A stretch of 64,000 nucleotides of DNA. It comes from Planctomycetaceae bacterium. Lineage in GTDB: Bacteria > Planctomycetota > Planctomycetia > Planctomycetales > Planctomycetaceae. Location: contig CP051247.1 in the NCBI GenBank assembly GCA_017795105.1, forward strand, positions 2,170,001 through 2,234,000, given 5' to 3'. A model generated the notes under the pieces. The model was not told the origin of the DNA. It ran no database searches and saw only the letters and a list, made by a program, of their open reading frames with translations. Below, piece by piece: positions 12,360 to 22,153 of the stretch (position 1 is its first letter; each line of letters begins with the position of its first letter). Both the position numbers and the translations under genes were made by a program.

Positions 12360-13754
12360 ATGAAACTGACATTCCACGGAGCAGCCGGCGAAGTCACGGG
12401 CAGTCAGCACCTGCTCGAATCCCAAGGACGCAAGATTCTCTTCGACTGTGGCCTGTTTCAGGGACGGCGCGCGGAATCGCGAATCAAGAATGAGAAGTTC
12501 GGTTTCGATCCACGCGACATCGATATCGTCATCCTTTCGCACTCCCACATCGATCACAGCGGAAACCTGCCCCGACTGTACCGTCTCGGGTTTCGCGGTC
12601 GCGTCTTCTGCACACCCGCAACAGCCGATATCACCGAGATCATGCTTCGCGACTCAGCGAAGATCCAGCAGGAAGATCAGCGGTATCTGTCGCGACACCT
12701 GAAGCCCGGGCATCCTGCGATCGAGCCGCTTTATGATCAGAACGACGTCGAAGGCCTGATGGAATTGTTCGAGCCACTTGAGTTCGATCAGCGTCACGAG
12801 ATCAATTCCGAGTTTCGAATTCGGTTTCTGAATGCGGGACACATTCTGGGATCAGCCATTACCGAAGTCGATCTGGAAGAAGACGGCGAATGGAAACGGA
12901 TCACCTTCACCGGCGATCTGGGACGACGCGATCTCCCGCTTCTGCCCGATCCGAGTCCGATCGAACGGTGTGATGTGCTGATCTGCGAATCGACCTACGG
13001 AAACCGCGTCCATCCGCCGAGCAGCGACATCAAGAACGAACTCCTCCGAATCCTGAAGGAAGCCCTCGTGGTCAGCGGCCGCGTAATCGTGCCGGCGTTT
13101 GCGTTGGGGAGAACGCAGCAGCTCGTCTACTTTCTGAACGAGCTTTATAACTCGGGTCAACTGCCACCGATCCCGGTATACGTCGACAGCCCGCTTTCAT
13201 CGCGGCTCACCGCGACCTATCGCGACCACCTTGGCATTATGGACGACGATGTCCAGCGCATGCTGCGCGATGACCACGATCCGTTCGGCTTTCCCTGGCT
13301 GCGTTACATTCAGTCGTCAGCGGAAAGCAAGGAGCTGAACGATCACGACGGTACGATCCTGATCATCGCTTCTTCGGGAATGTGCGAGAGCGGGCGTGTC
13401 GTGCATCACCTGATTCACTCGATCTCTGACGAACACAACACCGTCGTTTTGATGGGGTTTCAAGCCGAGCATACCGCAGGCCGCCGCATCGCCGAACGAC
13501 GGAAGTTCATTCGCTTTTTCGACCGTGATTTCCGACTCAAAGCGCACGTCGAGAATCTCGAAGGCCTCTCTGCCCACGCCGATGTGAACGACTTCCGCTG
13601 GTGGTTCGAGCAGGCCGTCAACGCAGGTGGAGTCGGCCAGGCGTTCCTGGTTCATGGCGAACCCGATTCAGCCGCGGCTCTCGCGGAGGTCATCCGCGAC
13701 TACTGCGACGAAGATCCAATCGTCCCGAAACGCGGCCAGTCCTTCGAGATCTGA
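12360..13754 (+). CDS. Metallo-beta-lactamase fold beta-CASP hydrolase (YsgA/CPSF-like RNase family)
   Basis: 464 residues, typical for bacterial members of the CPSF73-like group. Visible motifs are HSHIDHSGNLPRL (metal-binding HxHxDH at 61-66), NAGHILGSA (His ligand), FTGDLGRRD (Asp ligand), the beta-CASP block VPAFALGRTQQLVYFL, ASSGMCESGRVVHHL, and the C-terminal ENLEGLSAHAD with the final His. Such enzymes use two zinc ions to cleave phosphodiester bonds, usually RNA. The start ATG 12360 lies just upstream of the conserved KLTFHGAAGEVTGS. Substrate in this organism unknown. Confidence 0.9.
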   Translation: MKLTFHGAAGEVTGSQHLLESQGRKILFDCGLFQGRRAESRIKNEKFGFDPRDIDIVILSHSHIDHSGNLPRLYRLGFRGRVFCTPATADITEIMLRDSAKIQQEDQRYLSRHLKPGHPAIEPLYDQNDVEGLMELFEPLEFDQRHEINSEFRIRFLNAGHILGSAITEVDLEEDGEWKRITFTGDLGRRDLPLLPDPSPIERCDVLICESTYGNRVHPPSSDIKNELLRILKEALVVSGRVIVPAFALGRTQQLVYFLNELYNSGQLPPIPVYVDSPLSSRLTATYRDHLGIMDDDVQRMLRDDHDPFGFPWLRYIQSSAESKELNDHDGTILIIASSGMCESGRVVHHLIHSISDEHNTVVLMGFQAEHTAGRRIAERRKFIRFFDRDFRLKAHVENLEGLSAHADVNDFRWWFEQAVNAGGVGQAFLVHGEPDSAAALAEVIRDYCDEDPIVPKRGQSFEI

Positions 13755-13799
13755 CGTGGCCAACAACCGTTCCTCTATCATTAAGCAGAAGTGAGATCC

Positions 13800-13917
13800 G
13801 CTGCGCGGACGCGGGATACGAGTGCAATGCAGAGTAGAGTCTCTTTGCTCCCGGAACCGTTAAAGGAACAATGAAACCTAAGGCTTCGAAGAACCCACAA
13901 TTCGCGTCCGCACAGCG
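13800..13917. repeat. Inverted-repeat element with CGCTGYGCGGACGCG ends
   Basis: CGCTGCGCGGACGCG (13800-13814) and CGCGTCCGCACAGCG (13903-13917) are inverted with one mismatch, giving a 118-base element between convergent genes. No second copy was seen in this window. Confidence 0.45.
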
Positions 13918-13971
13918 AACCCTACGGCCTGCGACATTGGGTAGGGAATCGGGCTTCAATACGCTTCCCGA

Positions 13972-15534
13972 TCAGTTGTTGAACTGCGGGATCTTCACGC
14001 TGCTGCGGCGTTTGGGGCGGGCCTGAGGCGTGTCGGTTGAAGTCGGTTCGGCCTGCGGTTCTTCGATGCCGAGGGCAAGTTTCAGTTCTTCGACCGGTTC
14101 AGGATCGAGATAGCGTTCGACCAGAGCCTGGGCTTCCTCGGCGTCCTTGCGAACCTGGCTGGCAGCGACGCGGTTGCCGAGTTGCTGCAGTTTCGTTTCA
14201 GCAGCAACACGGATGAGAGTGACCTGCCGCGTGAACTGCTCCGCGTTCGGCAGCGTTTCCATTTCTTCGAACAGCTTCTTCGGATCGACGTCCTGAGGTT
14301 CGTCGATCAGCTTTCGAATCGCCGCCATCAATGTGGCCCGCTTCGCGGTCACTCGCAACAACTCGGCCTTCAATTGCCCCAGACGAGTGACGGCTTCCAC
14401 GCGAGCCGAGTCATCGGGCACGGTCAGATCGATCTGCTCTTCACTCCCCAGCAAATAGGGAACGCGAGCCACGACCACCTTCTCACTCATCACTTCCAGC
14501 TTCACCAGATCGGTGCCGAGTTCTGTTGAGAGCGGAGTGGCCGTGAGTTCGAAGTCGCCGTTCCGATCGGAAAAGCGAACCACCGAAGGAACGATCGGCT
14601 TCCGAGTTTCCTCGGATTCATCCTCCGCCGGTTCCGGCTTGGGAGCCGCTCGCCAGGGGGAGACCAGCACACGAGCCAGCTGGAAATCGCGAATAAACTC
14701 CCCCCGCGTGGTGACGTGGGCCCGCGATGTTTCAAATCGGGGTGAGATCTGGTACGCCATCACCTCGACCCGCCGTCGCGACTGGGGAATCACATTACGA
14801 AACGCCGAGTGGATCTGCATTTCAACCAAGGCCCGATTGCGGCTGCTTACTTCCAGATAGGTCCACGGCAACTCCTGTCGCGTCGTCAGATTGCCATCGC
14901 GGTCGAAATACAGAAGCAATACTTTCAGCATGTCGCCCGGTTCGAGCAGAGCGAACGACTGATCGAAAACGCCGAGTTCGCCGGCCATCAGTTTTCCCGC
15001 GACCGCTTTGAAATCGACCTCGTTAATATGCACCACAGCCGCGAAGTTCTCCTGCATCGTCGCGGCCAGCTGGATCGGCAGCAGCTCTTCAGAACGCACG
15101 GTCTGAGCGTCTCTTCCGGTCCATTTGCCGGTGAGCGCAAGCCAGCTGCGGGATTCGATTGACCAGACTCCGTCTCGACGGGAGAGCCGCACCTCCACCC
15201 TGGTGGACCCGAGTTGGTGCAGTTCGTCATCGGTGCTGAGAACAGTTCGTTCTTCGGGTGTTTCGCTCCAGTCCTCGCGCGGATGGACAGTCAGCTGCCA
15301 ATTCACGGCCTGTCCCCAGCCGTTCGCGAGATGCTGTTGCAGCGATTGTCGCCAGCGGTCGATCTGTGCGGACGAGACGTCGCGAACGGGAACGTAGAGC
15401 TGAAGGTCAAGCTCGGCGGCCGTGAGTTCCAGGGCGACCGGTTCGGCACGAGGTGCGACCGGAGTCTGATCCTGTGCGATGACCGGATGAGAGATCGCGA
15501 GAGTGATTATCAGAATAAAGACGGTTCGGAACAC
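13972..15534 (-). CDS. Exported protein of unknown function
   Basis: 520 residues with a clear Sec signal peptide (FRTVFILIITLAISHPVIAQ, cleavage about residue 20). The start is GTG 15534; no better in-frame ATG exists near the signal peptide. Residues 40-380 alternate predicted strands, with repeated references to scores of hydrophobic/charged beta pattern. Residues about 385-480 are helical (RLGQLKAELLRVTAKRATLMAAIRKL). The tail is Pro/Thr-rich and ends in PKRRSSVKIPQFNN. I do not recognise a named domain; it resembles other long periplasmic hypothetical proteins of planctomycetes. Confidence 0.65.
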   Translation of the reverse strand: MFRTVFILIITLAISHPVIAQDQTPVAPRAEPVALELTAAELDLQLYVPVRDVSSAQIDRWRQSLQQHLANGWGQAVNWQLTVHPREDWSETPEERTVLSTDDELHQLGSTRVEVRLSRRDGVWSIESRSWLALTGKWTGRDAQTVRSEELLPIQLAATMQENFAAVVHINEVDFKAVAGKLMAGELGVFDQSFALLEPGDMLKVLLLYFDRDGNLTTRQELPWTYLEVSSRNRALVEMQIHSAFRNVIPQSRRRVEVMAYQISPRFETSRAHVTTRGEFIRDFQLARVLVSPWRAAPKPEPAEDESEETRKPIVPSVVRFSDRNGDFELTATPLSTELGTDLVKLEVMSEKVVVARVPYLLGSEEQIDLTVPDDSARVEAVTRLGQLKAELLRVTAKRATLMAAIRKLIDEPQDVDPKKLFEEMETLPNAEQFTRQVTLIRVAAETKLQQLGNRVAASQVRKDAEEAQALVERYLDPEPVEELKLALGIEEPQAEPTSTDTPQARPKRRSSVKIPQFNN

Positions 15535-15661
15535 GGGATTCGCTCGATGAGGAGTGCGGGCGATGTGCGAAGTGGACGGGTTTCATGATACACTGCGCGG
15601 ACGGCAAGAACGACTCCAGCCCTGAAGAGAATTCGCTGATCCTGAATTGAGGAGCCGCACG

Positions 15662-16483
15662 ATGAAACTCGGATTGATCAACTCTGCCTGGGCCCAGGCG
15701 GGCCGCGATACCGCCTGGGGCATTCAGAAGACCAAGGAAATCGGCTTCGACTGCATCGATATTTTCGCCGATCCGTTCGACATCGATATCCGCGAACGGC
15801 TACTCATCAAACGGGAATGCGATCGGCTCGAACTGCCCATCGTTTCGATCTGCTGCGTTGCCGTCGGGCTCATCGATTTCAATCCGAGCGTCCGCCGCTT
15901 TCATCTCGAACGCTGCATCGCCTATCTCGACATGTGCTACGAGTACGAAGCCGAGAACCTGCTGCTCGTGCTCGGAGAATACATCTGGAACAAAGAAGTT
16001 ATCCCGCCTGACGAGCAATGGAATCTGGGTGTCGAGACCTGCCGCGAGCTGGCCGACTACGCCGATTCGCTCGGACTGAAAATCGCCATGGAGCTCGAAC
16101 CGTTTCCGCTGTCGCTGCTCAACAGTGTCGACACGATGGAACGGTTCATCCGCGATGTCGATCACCCGGCTCTGCGGGCGAACATCGACATCTCGCATCT
16201 GCAACTGGCTGACGTGAAGGCGAGCGAACTGTCTCGGCTCAAAGGCAAAGCGATTCACGTGCACATTTCCGACTGCGACGGCAAAGTGCACGGCGACCTG
16301 CCTCCCGGCCGCGGCGTGGTCGACTTCGGCCCTTATCTGGATGAACTCCAGAAACTGGAGATGGACGGCACGGTTTCAATCGAACTCGAGTATTCGCCTG
16401 ATCCGGACAACATCGAAGCCTGGGTGCGCGAGGCGTATGAGTCGACAGCGAAGCTGATGCAGCAGCATGGGCTTCGGAATTAG
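15662..16483 (+). CDS. Sugar phosphate isomerase/epimerase family TIM-barrel protein
   Basis: 273 residues from ATG 15662, chosen because GAGGAG lies 7 bases ahead; a TTG at 15647 is in frame but has no ribosome site. It is the AP-endonuclease-2 / xylose-isomerase-like TIM barrel. The likely metal ligands are the Glu in IAMELEPFPL, the Asp/His in ANIDISHLQLAD, the His in KAIHVHISDCDG and the Glu in VSIELEYSP. Such enzymes isomerise or epimerise sugars and inositols. It converges with a sugar ABC gene pair across a 458-base repeat region, which hints at sugar metabolism; the substrate is unknown. Confidence 0.85.
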   Translation: MKLGLINSAWAQAGRDTAWGIQKTKEIGFDCIDIFADPFDIDIRERLLIKRECDRLELPIVSICCVAVGLIDFNPSVRRFHLERCIAYLDMCYEYEAENLLLVLGEYIWNKEVIPPDEQWNLGVETCRELADYADSLGLKIAMELEPFPLSLLNSVDTMERFIRDVDHPALRANIDISHLQLADVKASELSRLKGKAIHVHISDCDGKVHGDLPPGRGVVDFGPYLDELQKLEMDGTVSIELEYSPDPDNIEAWVREAYESTAKLMQQHGLRN

Positions 16484-16941
16484 GACTTCGGGGGTCGGGC
16501 CGAAGGTACGGCGAGCTTGTTGCGACACCACGACTGTCTCTTTATCGAGACTGTCATAACGATTTGGCGACGTAAGTTCCCTCGCCCCTTTGGGGGAGAG
16601 GGTTAGGGTGAGGGGGAAATGCGGGTGACACGCTCCACGGGCGGTTGATTCTCATTTGTATGGAGCATCGCTGGTTGATCGCCCCCTCATCCGCCCGTTG
16701 GGCACCTTCTCCCCCGAAAGGGGGCGAAGGGACATGACTCGCCTGACAACGTGACCTGGACAGGCTATTGAGTCGTCTGGCCGAAACCCTTTGAATCATA
16801 TATCTCGCGTTTCAAGGCACAAGCGGCTGCGGCATGGGCGAGAGGGTTTCGCGAGATTTACCCTTCATGCAATGCCGCGCGGATGGTGCGTCCTCCTGTC
16901 GCGATGCGACCCGGCCAGGGTGGCCGGGCCACCCTCGACAG
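16484..16941. other. Intergenic region between convergent genes, with an inverted-repeat element
   Basis: 458 bases. The middle is a 154-base inverted-repeat element (16579-16732, separate entry). The remainder includes a stretch GATGCGACCCGGCCAGGGTGG that is GC-rich but shows no gene. No permease gene fragment for the neighbouring ABC system was found here. Confidence 0.6.
16579..16732. repeat. CCCTCGCCCCTTTGGGGGAGAGGG inverted-repeat element
   Basis: The left arm CCCTCGCCCCTTTGGGGGAG (from 16579) continues into GGGTTAGGGTGAGGGGG. The right arm CCCCCTCATCC ... CTCCCCCGAAAGGGGGCG ... ends near 16732. The two ends are inverted copies of a dispersed repeat type seen in many GC-rich bacterial genomes; no coding capacity. 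Confidence 0.6.
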
Positions 16942-18449
16942 TCATGCGGTGGCGAGATCCATCACGGCGGTTTCGCTCACTTTGTCTCGCGGAAGCTCTC
17001 CGGTGATCTTGCCTTCCCGCATCACGAGCACGCGGTCGGACAGGCCGATGATCTCTTCCATTTCCGAACTGGCGAACAGAATCGCCACGCCTTCGCCGGC
17101 GAGTTGATCGATGAGGCGATAGATCTCTTCCTTGGCGCCGATGTCGATGCCGCGAGTCGGCTCATCGAGCAGAAGCACGCGCGGTTTGAGTGCCAGCCAT
17201 TTCGCCAGAACGACTTTCTGCTGATTCCCGCCGGAGAGCAGGCCGGCCAGTTGTTCGCGGCCCGCCATACGGATGCCGAGTGATTCGCGAAAGCTGTCGC
17301 ACAGCGATCGCTCTCGACTGCGGTTGACCAGACAACCGGCCACGGCGTCGCTGGTGAGGCTGGGCAGTGAGACGTTCTCGCGGATCGTCATTTCGAGAAT
17401 CAGTCCCTGCTGTTTTCGATCCTCAGGCACCAGCGCCAGTCCACTGCGGATCGACTCGCGCACATCACCTGCGGAAAGCGGCTGGCCATCGACTTGAATT
17501 GTCCCGGAAAGAATCGGATCGACGCCGAAAATGGCGTTGAGCAGTTCGCTGCGGCCGGCTCCCACGAGTCCGGCCAGTCCGACAATCTCGCCCCGCTTCA
17601 CCGCCAGACTGTTCGACTCCCCCGGCCAGGCGGTGGTCGTGACATCCTTGACCTGCAGAGCCACCTCGCCCGGAGTGTGAGGATGCCGCTGATAGAACCG
17701 CGAGACATCCCGGCCCACCATCCGGCAGACCATCGCATCGTGGGTGATCTCACTTCGCTCCAATTCGCCGGCGTTCTTGCCGTCTCTCAACACGGTCACC
17801 CGATCGGCAATTCGCTGAATCTCGCCGAGGCGATGTGAGATATAGAGAATGCTCACCGACTCCTGCCGCAGCTGGGCGATGACCTGCATCAGCGATTCGG
17901 TTTCCCGCTGTGACAGCGATGAGGTTGGCTCATCCATGATGAGCACGCGGGCGTTGATCGACAGCGCTTTAGCAATCTCAACCAACTGCTGTTGACCAAT
18001 CGGCAGATCGCGAACGAGTGTTCGTGGCGAGACATTGAGTCCGACCCGTCGCAGGTGTTCCCGGGACTGCTCTTCAAGCTCTTTGCGGCGAATCCAGCCC
18101 CCGACATTCGGTTCGCGGCCGAGGAAGATATTTGCGGCGACATCGAGGTTATCGGAGAGGTTCAACTCCTGATGAATGAGTGCGATCCCGGCATCGAGTG
18201 CATCGTCCACCGAACGAAACTCGACCGGCTGGCCATCGACCATCAACTGACCGACATCGGGACTCTGCACGCCCGCGAGGATTTTCATCAGCGTGCTTTT
18301 GCCCGCGCCGTTTTCGCCGACCACGGCCAGGACTTCGCCGGCTGCAACGTGCAGATCGACATGATCGAGCGCGGTGACGCCGGGGAATCGTTTGGTGATC
18401 CCTTTCGCTTGCAGCCGGGTCGCCGGAGGAGCGGCTGTGACTGCGGACG

Positions 18450-18453
<4 letters not shown>
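16942..18453 (-). CDS. Sugar ABC transporter, double ATP-binding subunit (RbsA/MglA type)
   Basis: 503 residues, the usual length for the fused double ATPase of ribose/galactose-type importers. Domain 1 has Walker A GENGAGKS (46-53), signature LPIGQQQLVEIAKAL and Walker B VLIMDEPTSSL. Domain 2 has the characteristic degenerate Walker A GLVGAGRSEL, signature LLSGGNQQKVVLAKWL and LLLDEPTRGIDIGAK. It would energise uptake of a sugar at the cytoplasmic membrane. Its ATG overlaps the stop of the binding-protein gene by 4 bases (ATGA), so the two are translationally coupled. The membrane permease normally next in such operons is absent: downstream is intergenic repeat DNA. Confidence 0.93.
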
Positions 18454-19556
<1,103 letters not shown>

Positions 19557-19737
19557 GGATCAGACCTTGATTCAGAGAAGCAACTTCGAGAACGACCGGA
19601 CAGAACGTCCATCAATGCCAGTTGATGCAACGTACCAGAACAGCAGACGGATTTCCCGCGTGAACGGGGAAATTTCTGGGACGGAACGGCGTCGGAAACT
19701 CAAGGTCAGATGTCCCGCACTGAGTCCGTCGGGGGAA

Positions 19738-20934
19738 TCAGTTCTCGGTATCGACCCAGGCGAACTGGCCGCCGTCGAGAATGGCGTAGGACGTGCCCCC
19801 CTGGAGGGCGCTACGCAGCTCGTCGGTATCAGCCAGTGGGATGCAGAACAGATTCTCGACGATGTCCTGCTCCAGTCGACTCAGAAGATAGACGCGATAA
19901 CGGCTCGCGAGTCCCGCCAGCGTTGCGACCGCTCGGCTCGCCGGTGACTTGCTGCGGTTCAGATTTCGCATCACCTCGTCGCTGTCGCCGGAGGCCTGAA
20001 TGGCTTCCTGCAGTCCTTCGGGAAAGTCTTTGAGGTCGGTGACGAGCAGCACACGGCCATCGTCGGAGACAAGCTTCTCGGCGACACGGCAGGCGCGGGC
20101 AGCTGAGACCCAGGCATCTCCCGATTCGAGACTCGGCACGGACACAATCACCGTTTCTGCAGGCTCAGCAACCGACGATCGCCAACTCGAGTTGAGTCGC
20201 GAGACCGCTTCGCGATAGACCGAATCGCTGGCTCCCGCGATCACATGGGCGAGCTTGCCGGAACCGGAGGGTATGACCTGCACGGAGAACTGCAGACCGA
20301 GCAGCCAGCCGACTTCGTCGATCATCTGCCGGACACCAAACGACTGGTCCGGCGAAAGCTCCTGACTTCCCTGTCCGCTGAAACGCGACTGGGCTTCTTC
20401 GCCGCCAAACGCCGGGTAGACCGTGGAATTGGTGCCGCGATACCCCCAGCGATCATCGAAGCCGAACCGACCGATCGTGATCACATAGTCGGCTTCGCCA
20501 ATCTCTTCCGGTAGATAGATGCGTTGCCCTTCGGCCGTCGATGCCAGATAGACCGAGCGGCCCTGCATCGCTTCGTCGAAGGCGATCACCTTGTAGGGAA
20601 CATCGGTGCTTCGAGCCGCATCGGCTTCCGTTCCGTTGAGGACCACGTGCAGCATCTCGGCTTCGACGCCTCGAGATTCGAGCTGCTTACCGATCGCACG
20701 AATGATCTCCTCCCAGGCGGGCGTGCCGGCATCGATGACCAGCGTGACCTTGTCGCCGGGAACCACGGCGTCGCTGACGGGCGGATAATCGAGCGGTGTC
20801 GCCAGCGCGGCTTCAATCGCCCCGGACACGTTGGTCTGCGGCTGCGGGCCGGTCTGTTGCCAGAGGACCTGCTCCTCGGGCAGTTCAAACGGAAAGGTCT
20901 CTCCGGTGCCGTAATGGATTTCGAACTTTGCCAC
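19738..20934 (-). CDS. LarA-family (DUF2088) protein lacking canonical catalytic residues
   Basis: 398 residues from GTG 20934 (after GAAGA). The fold markers of nickel-dependent lactate racemase are visible: an N-terminal YGTGETFPFELPEE, PGDKVTLVIDAGTPAWEEI, and GYRGTNSTVYPAFGGEEAQ. In true LarA the first part of the active site reads GTHR and the cofactor lysine lies in GGPK, followed by an NH motif. Here these positions read GTEA, GTNS and no NH is seen. The NPN-nickel cofactor lysine and catalytic histidines therefore appear to be missing. It may be a non-racemase member or a scaffold. It is the likely first gene ahead of the sugar-binding lipoprotein, 181 bases upstream. Confidence 0.7.
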   Translation of the reverse strand: MAKFEIHYGTGETFPFELPEEQVLWQQTGPQPQTNVSGAIEAALATPLDYPPVSDAVVPGDKVTLVIDAGTPAWEEIIRAIGKQLESRGVEAEMLHVVLNGTEADAARSTDVPYKVIAFDEAMQGRSVYLASTAEGQRIYLPEEIGEADYVITIGRFGFDDRWGYRGTNSTVYPAFGGEEAQSRFSGQGSQELSPDQSFGVRQMIDEVGWLLGLQFSVQVIPSGSGKLAHVIAGASDSVYREAVSRLNSSWRSSVAEPAETVIVSVPSLESGDAWVSAARACRVAEKLVSDDGRVLLVTDLKDFPEGLQEAIQASGDSDEVMRNLNRSKSPASRAVATLAGLASRYRVYLLSRLEQDIVENLFCIPLADTDELRSALQGGTSYAILDGGQFAWVDTEN

Positions 20935-21115
20935 TCTTCGTTCCTGACTCTCTTAACACGTCGATGCGACCGCAACCCGGGCCACACCTGCAAGTGTGTG
21001 CACAGATTTTCGGGCTTCAATCGCAATTGTACTGAATTTCTGCGACACTGTCGTTTAAGCTCCGATCCGTGCACCATTCGGCCTTCCCGAACCGTTCCCA
21101 GCTCGCTGTCTTTCC

Positions 21116-21715
21116 ATGATCGACGAAAACGACGAACTCATGATTCGCCTCCAGGGGGGAGATAACTCCGCCTTCGAGGAGCTCGTCGAGCTGCATCAGC
21201 GGCCGCTCATCGGCTATTTCATGCGGAACGTGCGGGACTGGCAGCTGGCCGAGGATCTTTCTCAGGAAACGCTGCTCCGGGTCTACAACCAGGCGTGGGA
21301 CTACCTGCCGGTCGGCCGTTTCAAACCGTGGATGTACCGCGTCGCCCGCAACCTGCTCATCGACAACGTGCGCAAGCGTTCGCACGATGCGCTCGTTCGC
21401 GCCTATCAGAGCCGCTCGGAAGAGAACGACGCCGGCATCTCCCGCATCGCCGGGGAGTTTACCTCACCAGAAGAAAAGCTCGACGAGCGCGAGTTCTCGG
21501 CGATCGTCGACAAACTGCTCGATGAAATCCCGGACGACCAGCGACAGACCTTCGTGCTGCACCACTACGTCGGACTCAACCTGGCCGAAGTCGCCGAGAT
21601 CCTCGAAGCCAACGTCGCCACGACAAAGAGCCGCCTGCGACTCGCCCGGGAAAAACTCCAGGAGAAACTCCGCCCCTTCGGCATCCAGCCCACGCAAGAT
21701 TCCGCCAGCGTGTAG
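21116..21715 (+). CDS. ECF-type RNA polymerase sigma-70 factor
   Basis: 199 residues with region 2 (LVELHQRPLIGYFMRNV, then AEDLSQETLLRVY and WMYRVARNLLIDNVRKR) and region 4 (IPDDQRQTFVLHHYVGLNLAEVAEILEANVATTKSRL). The linker between them is short and acidic, and regions 1 and 3 are absent, which defines the extracytoplasmic-function group. No anti-sigma gene lies beside it; the 3' side is repeat DNA. The inducing signal is unknown. Confidence 0.92.
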   Translation: MIDENDELMIRLQGGDNSAFEELVELHQRPLIGYFMRNVRDWQLAEDLSQETLLRVYNQAWDYLPVGRFKPWMYRVARNLLIDNVRKRSHDALVRAYQSRSEENDAGISRIAGEFTSPEEKLDEREFSAIVDKLLDEIPDDQRQTFVLHHYVGLNLAEVAEILEANVATTKSRLRLAREKLQEKLRPFGIQPTQDSASV

Positions 21716-21741
21716 GCAATCTGCCTTGGCGGACATTGCCC

Positions 21742-21784
21742 GCAGGCTGGGATAGCGAAGCGTATCCCAGCAAATGTGCTTTGC
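21742..21784. repeat. GGCTGGGATA..TATCCCAGC palindromic repeat (forward)
   Basis: GCAGGCTGGGATAGC then GAAGCGTATCCCAGCAAATG. It pairs with the inverted copy at 22096-22133 to bound a 390-base block. Confidence 0.75.
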
Positions 21785-22024
21785 TTCAGAAACCGCCCAT
21801 GCGAAGGGTGGCCCCGAAAGATTCTTTCGGGGCGGCGCAGCCGTCGGCGAAGTGGGATTTGACGCCTGATACAAGTTACGGTGTGGTTGCCGAAAGACAA
21901 TGGATGGCCGCCAGTTGAGGAACGCGACAGTTGCATTCTCCCACGGCTTCGCCGCCCTGATAGCAGAGCTATCAGGGCCACCCGAAAGGTTCGGAGTTGG
22001 CGTTTCAGCGTTCCATTTCCGAGC

Positions 22025-22066
22025 CACGTCCCTTCGGCGGCAGGATGCCGCCGCTACGAGGATTTC
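22025..22066. repeat. CACGTCCCTTCGGCGGCAGGATGCCGCCGC repeat
   Basis: The CACGTCCCTTCGGCG core followed by a GCGGCA..TGCCGC inverted pair and a GCTACG tail. A second copy at 33588-33629 differs at a few bases, including a compensating pair change (CGACAAGATGCCGAC), so pairing is only partly kept. Confidence 0.6.
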
Positions 22067-22095
22067 GGCTACACGTCGCGATTGAGACGGTCGTC

Positions 22096-22133
22096 CAATT
22101 GCTGGGATACGCGTCGCTATCCCAGCCTCCAAC
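22096..22133. repeat. GGCTGGGATA..TATCCCAGC palindromic repeat (inverted)
   Basis: CAATTGCTGGGATACG then CGCTATCCCAGCCTCC, the reverse-orientation copy facing 21742-21784. Confidence 0.7.
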
Positions 22134-22153
22134 GGAGCCAGTGCCACACGGGC

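Larger units (their letters stand above)
21716..22153. other. Intergenic repeat cluster
   Basis: 438 bases between convergent genes, filled with at least five palindromic units. Inverted copies of the GGCTGGGATA repeat bound it at 21742-21784 and 22096-22133. Inside are the hairpins CCCCGAAAG/CTTTCGGGG (21812-21832) and CCCTGATAGC/GCTATCAGGG (21955-21977), and a CGGCGGCAGGATGCCGCCG unit (22025-22066). No gene. Confidence 0.75.
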
